Below the pieces are notes generated by a model, which worked only from the letters and a program-made list of their open reading frames with translations, was not told where the DNA came from and made no database searches. The translations under genes and the position numbers were made by a program. Positions 1 through 7,500 of a DNA stretch of 34,008 bases are shown here, one piece after another. Within the stretch, counting starts at the first letter, position 1. Each line of letters starts with the position of its first letter. This stretch comes from Armatimonadota bacterium (lineage in GTDB: Bacteria; Vulcanimicrobiota; JACPDT01), in contig JACPDT010000006.1 of NCBI GenBank assembly GCA_016183865.1, positions 1-34,008 on the forward strand. Direction: 5' to 3'.

Positions 1-133
1 GCCTTTCTCAGGCGGTTACTCCGCTTCAGCACTCCCGGTCACCCGAGGCACTGGGAGTCTGCTACACGGCTCTCTGGCAATTACCGTGACCAGACTTTCA
101 CTGGTTAGCAAACGATGACTTCGCAAGGCACAC
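1..133 (-). ncRNA. 5' part of a probable group II intron (domain I), runs off the left edge
   Basis: Read on the minus strand from position 133, the sequence starts GTGTG, which fits the group II intron 5' consensus (GUGYG). It then shows a chain of hairpins: ACCAG/CTGGT around a TGAAAGT loop (the GTGAAAGTC-type element common in group II domain I), CACGG/CCGTG, ACTCCC/GGGAGT, GCGG/CCGC and GCC/GGC. No coding frame continues through it. The insertion point fits: the disrupted DUF4143 reading frame ends KSPKLYLA exactly at the codon before GTGTG, where family members usually continue D-T-G-L. Only the first 133 bases lie in the window, so the class, the intron-encoded reverse transcriptase and domains V-VI cannot be seen. 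Another structured mobile RNA or a recombination scar is possible. Confidence 0.55.
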
Positions 134-475
134 GGCCAAATAAAGCTTTGGGGACTTGATGAGCCGGCTGGATGGTTTCCCCAGATAAGGAAGGAGTCTC
201 CGAAGCACAAAAGAGACTTCCAGGAGGCTCAAGTACCTTGAGGCAGTGGCTGTATTCAGTTTTGCATCACGGCCTAGCTCACTGATTTTCAGAACCTGTC
301 CGGTGCGCAGTGCAGCCAGGTGAAGAAGGTGTCGGAAAGAAATCAGATCAGCCACCTGCGACAGCTCTCGAAGATCACGCTCAAGATACGTCTGCTCGAA
401 TCCTTTGAACCAGAGGGACGGATCCCTGACTCCCTGCTGCAATAATCTGTCATAATGTAATAGAGTATAGTGACT
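134..475 (-). pseudogene. DUF4143 domain fragment of an AAA-type ATPase, truncated and interrupted
   Basis: The minus-strand frame reads into a clear DUF4143 region. It has FKGFEQTYLERDLRELSQV, then a winged-helix-like stretch (LKISELGRDAKLNTATASRY), then LLPYLGKPSSRLIKSPKLY. These proteins normally have an N-terminal P-loop ATPase domain of about 200 residues, and none is present: an in-frame stop sits at 476-478. There is no ATG and no ribosome binding site, so the fragment is unlikely to be translated from here. The 3' side loses family similarity just after KSPKLYLA, where the putative group II intron begins; reading on into the intron gives a stop at 98-100. I infer a decayed gene that lost its 5' half and is also interrupted by an intron. 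Confidence 0.7.
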
Positions 476-540
476 TTATGACATCATGTCAAGAGGGTGT
501 GCAGATCAGGCTTGGCTGTGCCGTGTGTTCCCGCGGCACA

Positions 541-1122
541 TCATACCACACTTGTAACCGGGTCCGGCGGCAATCCGCATGCGGCGCGCAGCTCCTGCCG
601 CTTTTCCTGGTATATCTGAAGAGCTTTCCGAACACTGTTCTGGGCGTCGAAGCGTCCCAGGAAATGCTCAACCCTGACTTCTTTGTTCTCCAGGGCCTTG
701 TAGTCCTCGAAAAAGCGTTTCAGCTCTTTCAGCTTATGGTCTGGCAATTCCGAGATATCCCGATAGTGCATGTATTCCGGGTCATGGATGTGGACCGCTA
801 TGATCTTGTCATCAGGGTCATTCCCATCCACCATCTGCATGAGACCAATGGCTTTCGCCATGACGATACAGAGCGGGTGAACCGGCTCCTGCCCCAGGAC
901 CAGCACATCCAACGGGTCCCTGTCCTCACAGTACGATTGAGGTATGAAGCCGTAGTTGGCGGGGTAGTGGACAGAGCTGAAGAGGACCCTGTCCACCTTG
1001 AGCAAGCCTGTCATTTTGTCCATCTCATATTTGTTCTTGGACCCTTTCGGGATCTCTATGATGGCCCGAAAAATCTCGGGTGCCTCGTCGCCTGCGGGAA
1101 CATCATGCCAGGGATTAGCCAT
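541..1122 (-). CDS. ppa: Inorganic pyrophosphatase, family I (soluble)
   Basis: Hydrolyses cytoplasmic pyrophosphate to phosphate, pulling biosynthetic reactions forward. The protein is 193 residues, a normal length for bacterial family I enzymes. The active-site signature is present as D67-R68-D69-P70-L71-D72; the second position is Arg where Gly or Ser is more usual. Other conserved parts are the substrate-binding stretch PKGSKNKYE near residue 25, YGFIP at 57-61, and the acidic metal-ligand region with D99, D104/D105 and K106 (VDGNDPDDK). The start is ATG with AGGAGGTG five bases upstream. It is divergent from transketolase across about 130 bases. A phosphate transporter lies far away at 23.7 kb and shows no direct link. 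High certainty. Confidence 0.96.
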   Translation of the reverse strand: MANPWHDVPAGDEAPEIFRAIIEIPKGSKNKYEMDKMTGLLKVDRVLFSSVHYPANYGFIPQSYCEDRDPLDVLVLGQEPVHPLCIVMAKAIGLMQMVDGNDPDDKIIAVHIHDPEYMHYRDISELPDHKLKELKRFFEDYKALENKEVRVEHFLGRFDAQNSVRKALQIYQEKRQELRAACGLPPDPVTSVV

Positions 1123-1256
1123 CTCGCACCTCCTGCGTAGCTTGACCGGATACCACGGAATTCGGGCGGACCAGACGGATTCCCTCCTTAGAATACAGGA
1201 GAACTCAGACCGGCGGAGAAGAAAAGACCGCTATATTGCAAGAAGGGGATGTTCGC

Positions 1257-3332
1257 ATGGGAATCATCAATTCAGGAACCGGGATCGAAAAAAAGCTGGA
1301 TGTGCCGGAACTTATGAAAGCTGCTCAGGAAATGAGGGCCTATGCCCTGATTTCCATATTTGCAGCGGGATCGGGGCACCCGGGAGGAAGCCTGTCCATT
1401 ATGGACATCACGGCGGCCCTTTATCTCCACCAGGTGCGGCATGATCCCAAGAATCCATCCTGGCCCGACAGGGACAGGGTCTTTTTTTCAACAGGCCACA
1501 AAGCCCCCGCCCTGTATGTGGCTCTCGGCAAATCGGGCTACTTCCCCCTGGACGATGTGGTGACATTGCGGAAACTCGACAGCCCTTTCCAGGGACATCC
1601 CCATTGGCTGAAACTTCCCGGAGTGGAGGTCTCAAGCGGATCTCTCGGCCAGGGGCTCGGCATTGCGGTTGGAGACGCCCTGGCTCTGCGCCTGGATGGC
1701 CGCCGCTACAAGGTGTATTGCATCATGGGGGATGGAGAGCAGCAGGAAGGAAGCGTCTGGGAAGCGGCCATGAGCGCGGCCCATCACAAGCTCAACAACC
1801 TCATTGCCATTGTGGACAAGAACCGCCTGCAAATAGACGGCTGGGTCAAGGACGTCATGGACATTGATCCCCTTGGAGACAAGTACAAGGCCTTCGGATG
1901 GCACGTCATCGAGATAGATGGGCACAATATGGAGGCAATCCTCAATGCCTTTAAGGAAGCGGAGCTTGTCAGGGAGAAACCCACGCTGATTCTGGCACGA
2001 ACAACCAAGGGAAAGGGCGTTTCCTTCATGGAGAATGTCGCCGGCTGGCACGGTACGGCCCCCAAGGACAGGAAACAGTTGGACCAGGCATTGGAAAATG
2101 TAGCTGGCAAGACCTTCCCCAGGGAAAAAACGGACCAGCTTCTGGACCAGGCAAAGGCCTTTGGAGAAATGAAGCGAGCCGAAGTGGACAAATCCCTTCC
2201 CCGGTTCTCCAGGGATTACTGGTGGAACCAGGGAGACGGAATGAAAGTGGACATGGAGCCTACTCGCGCAGGCTTCGGAAAAGCCCTGCAAAAAATGGGG
2301 GATGATCCCAGAATCGTCACTCTCCATGCCGATATCTCCGATTCCATCAAGATCACCGATTTTGAGAAAAAGAACCCTGAAAGAGGGACCCGCGTGTTTA
2401 GTGTGGGGATCGCGGAGCAGAACATGATGCAAGTAGCCGCAGGTCTGGCAAGGGAAGGGAAGATCCCAGTTACCGGCACATACGGCGTCTTCGCCTCGGG
2501 AAGACCCTGGGACCAGTTGCGCACAACCGTGTGCTACGGCAATCTGAACGTCAAAATTGCGGGCGCCCATGGCGGAATCTCCGTGGGCCCAGATGGGGCA
2601 ACCCACCAGTCCCTTGAGGAAATCTCCCTTATGAGCATACTTCCCAACATGCATCTCGCCGTTCCCTGCGATTCGGTGGAAACCGAGCGGGCAACCCGCC
2701 ATTGTGTAGGGGAGCTTGTCGGACCGGCCTATCTCCGCTTTGCCAGGGAAGCCACGCCTGTTGTCACGACCGTTGAGACGCCCTACGTCTTCGGCAAAGC
2801 CAATGTCATTCGATTCAAAGGTGAGGCGGAACGTTTCATTGAGGCTTTCTCCATCCAATTGGCCTCCCAGCACGTGACTGAGCAGGAAGATCTCACCATC
2901 GCCGCCTGTGGCCCCATGGTCCCTGAGGCCATGAGGGCGGCATGGATCCTGGAGAAGGAATACAACCTCAAGGTCCGGATCCTGAATTTTCACACCGTAA
3001 GGCCCCTGGACAAAGAGGCCGTCATGGCGGCCGTCATGGAAACAGGGGCGATTCTCACTGCTGAAGAGCACCAGGTGGGCGGGTTCGGAAACATTGTTTG
3101 CGGCGTCATCGCGCAATTCAAACCATTTGTCACGCCTGTTGTTGTGGACATGGTCGGCGTTGACGACAGGTTTGGAGAATCGGGAGAGCCCTGGGAGCTC
3201 ATGAAAGTATTCGGCCTCACGGCAGAGCACATCGCTCACCGGGCCAAGGATCTCTGGGAAAGAAAGAAAGCGGGGTTCAGCGGGGATGGTAAAAGTCACA
3301 GAATGCGCGTACGCGACCTGGTACGGGACTGA
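1257..3332 (+). CDS. tkt: Transketolase, full length single-chain
   Basis: Thiamine-diphosphate enzyme of the non-oxidative pentose phosphate pathway that moves two-carbon ketol units between sugar phosphates. It has 691 residues, in line with single-chain transketolases and unlike the split N/C pairs of many archaea and Gram-positives. Domains in order: TPP-binding domain with GSGHPGG at about 38-44 and the GDG...N motif (GDG158-160 to N189); pyrimidine domain with the catalytic Glu in VGIAEQN (E387); C-terminal transketolase domain with LTAEEHQVGGFGN. I chose ATG 1257 because AAGGGG lies just upstream; an in-frame TTG at 1236 would add seven residues without a better site. The end overlaps a small ORF at 3286. 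Confidence 0.96.
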   Translation: MGIINSGTGIEKKLDVPELMKAAQEMRAYALISIFAAGSGHPGGSLSIMDITAALYLHQVRHDPKNPSWPDRDRVFFSTGHKAPALYVALGKSGYFPLDDVVTLRKLDSPFQGHPHWLKLPGVEVSSGSLGQGLGIAVGDALALRLDGRRYKVYCIMGDGEQQEGSVWEAAMSAAHHKLNNLIAIVDKNRLQIDGWVKDVMDIDPLGDKYKAFGWHVIEIDGHNMEAILNAFKEAELVREKPTLILARTTKGKGVSFMENVAGWHGTAPKDRKQLDQALENVAGKTFPREKTDQLLDQAKAFGEMKRAEVDKSLPRFSRDYWWNQGDGMKVDMEPTRAGFGKALQKMGDDPRIVTLHADISDSIKITDFEKKNPERGTRVFSVGIAEQNMMQVAAGLAREGKIPVTGTYGVFASGRPWDQLRTTVCYGNLNVKIAGAHGGISVGPDGATHQSLEEISLMSILPNMHLAVPCDSVETERATRHCVGELVGPAYLRFAREATPVVTTVETPYVFGKANVIRFKGEAERFIEAFSIQLASQHVTEQEDLTIAACGPMVPEAMRAAWILEKEYNLKVRILNFHTVRPLDKEAVMAAVMETGAILTAEEHQVGGFGNIVCGVIAQFKPFVTPVVVDMVGVDDRFGESGEPWELMKVFGLTAEHIAHRAKDLWERKKAGFSGDGKSHRMRVRDLVRD

Positions 3333-3480
3333 GGAGACCGTTTCGGTCCTTTGCCACGGCCCTGACGGAAAAGTCCGAAAAACGGTTCACGGGTTTGACG
3401 GAGAAAGCCAGGGGGATCTCGTAAAGCGGGCCACTGAATCACTGGACTGCGGGGGCTGCAAGAATTTCATTCCATCCTGA
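3286..3480 (+). CDS. Small protein of unknown function, overlapping the transketolase end
   Basis: A 64-residue frame that begins inside the last 47 bases of transketolase and continues about 150 bases beyond it. The part outside the overlap reads like protein, with SVLCHGPDGKVRK and a Cys-rich C-terminus (LDCGGCKNFIP) giving three cysteines that might bind metal. The ribosome binding site is poor: the GGGG before ATG 3286 is too close to the start. Translational coupling to transketolase would be needed. I do not recognise a family. A chance ORF is a real alternative. Confidence 0.4.
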   Translation: MVKVTECAYATWYGTEETVSVLCHGPDGKVRKTVHGFDGESQGDLVKRATESLDCGGCKNFIPS

Positions 3481-3555
3481 GCAATACCTTTACGAGAGCC
3501 CACCATGGCGCGATTATATCGTTGATGATTCGGCCGACCCCATCTGGGGCAATTC

Positions 3556-3581
3556 GTCAGGAGGGCCTCGGCCTTCCTGAC
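3556..3581 (+). terminator. Long perfect-type hairpin between transketolase unit and DinB gene
   Basis: The two arms, GTCAGGAGGGCC (3556-3567) and GGCCTTCCTGAC (3570-3581), pair over 12 positions with one G-T wobble and a two-base apex that would open in practice. No T-run follows, so it is not a classical intrinsic terminator. It lies 19 bases before the DinB start codon, so it either protects or ends the transketolase transcript or acts as a 5' leader element. Confidence 0.5.
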
Positions 3582-3600
3582 TGTCTTGGGGGTAAAGAAG

Positions 3601-4140
3601 ATGAAATCCGGGCAAACTGCAACCAGGTCTCAGAAAGAGTCGGTCCTGACCTCAAAAGAGATCTTAGCCGAGATCGTCAGCCATGTTCTGTATCTGCTGC
3701 GTGGAGGCGGCGCACACATCGGCTTCGAAGACGTCGTGAAGGGGCTGCCCCCTGAGAATCGGGGCACACGGCCGCAAGGCCTGCCTTTTTCGCTCTGGAT
3801 GCTGCTTGAGCACATGCGGATTTCCCAGTGGGACATATTGGAGTTCTGCCGAAATCCGAAGCATGTATCGCCTGTTTGGCCCGATGGGTACTGGCCGAAG
3901 GGTCCGGCGCCTCCCGACGGGGGCGCGTGGAACAAGAGCATACACGACTTCAATGCCGATTTGAAGGCCCTCGAAGATCTCGTGGCGGATCCGTCCACGG
4001 ACATGCTTTCGCCCATACCTCATGGCGAGGGACAAACCCTTCTTCGAGAGGCGCTTCTCGCGGCCGACCACAATTCCTATCACATGGGACAGATTGTGCT
4101 CCTCCGCAGACTCCTCGGAGAATGGAAGGAGACGGGCTGA
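3601..4140 (+). CDS. DinB-like four-helix protein
   Basis: About 179 residues with the DinB/YfiT-like helical-bundle pattern. These proteins usually bind a divalent metal through three histidines and include thiol transferases and damage-inducible proteins of unknown reaction. Visible features are FSLWMLLEHMRISQWDILEF in the first half (ligand-type His in LLEHMR) and ADHNSYHMGQIVLLR near the C-terminus, which supplies two more histidines in the typical HxxxHxGQ arrangement. The start is ATG 3601 with GGGG/AAAGAAG upstream; an in-frame TTG at 3586 is less likely. No SOS box was seen. The specific substrate cannot be told from the sequence. Confidence 0.85.
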   Translation: MKSGQTATRSQKESVLTSKEILAEIVSHVLYLLRGGGAHIGFEDVVKGLPPENRGTRPQGLPFSLWMLLEHMRISQWDILEFCRNPKHVSPVWPDGYWPKGPAPPDGGAWNKSIHDFNADLKALEDLVADPSTDMLSPIPHGEGQTLLREALLAADHNSYHMGQIVLLRRLLGEWKETG

Positions 4141-4239
4141 TCAAACCTCTGTGGACATTCCGTCCAGCATGATTAGACCTGTTAGGGACACTTGTAAGGG
4201 GTGAAGCAAGAAACGCCCCGGGGACCGACTTCTGCGCTC

Positions 4240-4425
4240 TTATTGCCAGATTTCGTCCACGGCCCACCGAATGCCGGAAAGCGAGCCCAGTGCCGCTCCG
4301 CCGTACCCGCCTGCGGACATTCCCACCGTCAAGCCTGCCTCAGCCAGGGTGGGATTGCCTGAGATCACGGACAAAATGCCCCCTGCCAGGAGTCCGGCTG
4401 CTCCGCCCAGGAAGAGCCCGCCCAT
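4240..4425 (-). CDS. Gly/Ala-rich hydrophobic small protein, start uncertain
   Basis: The ATG-initiated part is 61 residues with glycine-zipper-like segments (GGLFLGGAAGLLAGGILSV, then SAGGYGGAALGSLSG) and a charged end (VDEIWQ). The same frame stays open upstream to 4533, directly after a stop at 4534-4536. That extension also looks like protein (FEKAADGADAILTTGLRVG), but it contains no ATG, GTG or TTG. Either translation starts at a rare codon such as ATT or CTG, or the frame is reached by frameshifting from the macroglobulin gene ending at 4529, or the 5' end is decayed. The composition resembles the small membrane-active-looking proteins at 22397 and 27650. Function unknown. Confidence 0.45.
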   Translation of the reverse strand: MGGLFLGGAAGLLAGGILSVISGNPTLAEAGLTVGMSAGGYGGAALGSLSGIRWAVDEIWQ

Positions 4426-4528
4426 TCCGGTAAGCGTCCCGTACGTCAGGACGGCACCCGCTGTAAGACCGACTCTGAGCCCTGTCGTCAGAATTGCGTC
4501 AGCGCCGTCTGCTGCCTTTTCAAAATGG

Positions 4529-7500
4529 CTACCTCACCTCCAAAGTCACCGGCAGCGATTCTGCGCTGACCTTTGGATCATAGTAGAGATAAGCCCTCGA
4601 TGAGGGGGTTTTAGCCCGGAGGGGGTATTTCGCCTTCAGACGATAAGAGAGAGTGAACTCTTTTCCGGCTTCGATCCGCTCCAGGTAGAGGACGATCTGG
4701 CGTCCGGTGAGGCTGTATTTCTGGATCTTCTGGCTTCCCACGAGCTCATCGAAATCTCCTGCCTGGACTTCGAATCCTGGAGGAACGCCCAGATCGAGCA
4801 TCACCATATTTGCCGTCTTTTTGGAGAGATTTCGGACCTTTACTTTGCAGGTGACTGTATCGGCTTTGGCGAGCTCGGTTCGGTCATAGGAGACATGGAT
4901 GTCCAGCATCTCCTCCGAAGCCATTCGGGTCTTTTCCCAGGGAATGTGGTATTTCCCCGCGACTTTGAACATGCAGTTCCCCTGACCTGTCATGGTGAGG
5001 AGGATGGTGTTTTTCCCTTTTCGGGTTTCCGATTTCAGATCCACTTGATGGACCACATCATAGTTATCCGGTGTGATTCGGAAAGAGGCGCTCTTCACTC
5101 CATTGATAGCGATGGTCACCTGGCCGTCCACTTTCTCAGAGGCTTTTTCCAGGGAAAGGATCATGGTCCGCAATGCAAGGACTGTGGATTGGGTGGTGTG
5201 CCAGGTGCCGTATGCGTCTTTGCCCTGTACCAGCCAGGTGATGCCCCGATTGGCGATTTCCGGATGGGTTCCGGCTCGAAGAAGAGCGTGAATCGCCAGT
5301 GCTGTTGTCTCGATATCTGCGGCTGTGCCGGTGGAATAGGCGGCAGTGGCGATCGTGGATTTCCAGAATGTGCCGTCTTTCTCATCCACCCTCATCTTGA
5401 GAAGGCGCTCGACGGCATCCTCTGTTGCCTTATCGGTGGGGGAGTGGGAAGCCAGAGCATTGGCGCAAAGAGCCAGAGTATACGGATCCCTGGCCTCATC
5501 GAGGTGTTTCGCGATGTAGTTTGCGCCTTTTTCCGTCTGGGGGGAGCGGTCTCCTGTTTCCAGCAGAGCCCAGGTGATATAGGCAGTGGAAGGAAGGGCG
5601 CTGTTGGGGACATTGCTCCAGCCTTCTGCGTAGAAGCCCTGCCTTCCGGCGCCCCAGGCGCCGTCCTTGTCCTGTTGCGAGAAAAGCCAGGACCTGGTTC
5701 TGGCGATAAGGGCAGGATCCACTTCATGGACCTGGGCCATATCGGAAAACTCCATGAGCCCGAATGCGGTTAAGATTGGATTTGCCGGGGCCTGCCCGAA
5801 AACCGAAAATCCGCCGCCCGGAACCTCAAAGGTCAGGAGCCTCTGATAGCCGGCATTGATGAAGCCGTCTGCTTTCATGCGGATCTCCGGGGTGATTTTT
5901 CCTGTTTTCCGGAGGTATTGGAGCACAAGGACATTAGGATATGTGGTGGATGAGGTTTGCTCAAAACATCCTCCGGGCATGCGGAGCAAGGCATCCATCC
6001 CTTCCACAACCTGGGAGAAGATCCCCGGGTACACGGTCACCAGGATCTTGCCCGACCCGTCAATGGCCTCTCCGGGAATCTCGACAGGAACAGTGACTTC
6101 CCCCCGAAGGCGGTCGCTCTTGCTCACAATGATCTCCTCGCCGTCCGGAACCACCTCAATGCTTCTTCGAACGGCATCTGAAAGGACCGTGCCTTTGGCC
6201 GTGATGGTCAGGTTCTTGACTCCTATGCCTGTCGCCCTTATGGGAAAATAAGCGACTGTCACCTCATTGGGCTTGAGCGCAAGAGATTTCACCGTTTCCC
6301 CGATGGGCTCGAACCAGGAGTCCTTCTCCAAAGAGATGCGAACGATCTGGGGCTTCCGAAGATAGTTGTAAACGGCAACAGGGATGGAGATCCGATCCCC
6401 CTGAGTGAGCCTGACAGGGAGGTCGGGATCCACAAAAAAGTCCTGGAAGACTCGGATGGGCTTTTGCCCGTATCCCATTTCCCCTTGAAGGGAGGAAGCG
6501 AAAGCCCTGAGACGCCAGGTTGTGATGGAATCGGCCAGGGGAACCCTGATGGAGGCGTTCCCCCTGTCATCTGTGATCACTTGCGGGTTGGTGTACAGAG
6601 TTTCCGGGAAATACTCCCTGACCCTTGGGGCCTCCTGGTCCTTTGCGCCGGTGGTCGGTGTGGACGTGGCCGGTTTCAGCATCTCTCCTGCCTCAGCCTT
6701 CGCTTCAGGCACGGGCATGGCCCCGCCCATAGGGCCATTCATTACTATTCCGTCTCTCAAGAGAGCTCTCCCGTCAAGCTCGAAATACCGCATGGCATAG
6801 AGGTTCGAAATCTCCATGTCATCGGCGGTATGGAGCCTGCCGTCGGGGCCGAGGGAAAGAACTTTTGGCGCCCCTTTCTCAGTGAACTCCTCGATCCAGT
6901 ATGGGCGACCCCAGGGATCCAGAATCTGGTCCTTTCTCAAAAGACCCTCCTGAGACAGGACGGTGGCCCAGGCCCTTTTCAGGGGGTACCCGTGGCGGGT
7001 CGAATGTCGCCGAAGCGCGTCCAGGAGTGAAGGCCATTGGGAGAACATCTGCTGCCTCTTAAGCTGAGAGCTATCAAGTTTGACGGGGTAGAGATCCTTT
7101 TCAGGCAATTGGGAGAAAAGGGCTCTTGAGAGTTTTTCTTTTCTGGGCACGGGCGCCGACTGGGCTGCCACGTCAGGGAAGGTGAAACCATGGATTTCAT
7201 AGCCAGGGGAGAGAAGCTCCTTTTCCAGGAGAAAATAGACGCGCTCAAGACCAGGCTTCTGCTCCGCAAGGTAAAACAGACTTTCATCCACTATGTCAAC
7301 CCCCAGGGCGGAAACCTTCGGACCTCCCTTTGGATCGGTTACATGGAATCCGATGAGGGCGCTTTCCCCCGGCCTGTACGTCTTCTTGTCAAGGGAAACC
7401 GCCACCTTGAGATCCCCTGAAGGCTGAACAAAGATTCTTCGGGTGTCACGGACACTGTTCCCGTCCCTGGAAATCTGATAGGCATGGAGAGTCATGAGCC

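Noticed and set aside
478-1140. A 220-codon plus-strand frame across the pyrophosphatase gene
   Set aside because: Antisense of a clear family I pyrophosphatase with a strong ribosome binding site; the product resembles nothing.
1632-3299. A 555-codon open frame on the minus strand inside transketolase
   Set aside because: Antisense shadow of a well-supported gene; it has no recognisable domain or start site.
4895-5773. A 292-codon plus-strand frame inside the macroglobulin gene
   Set aside because: Antisense shadow; Gly/Cys-rich composition typical of reversed coding sequence.
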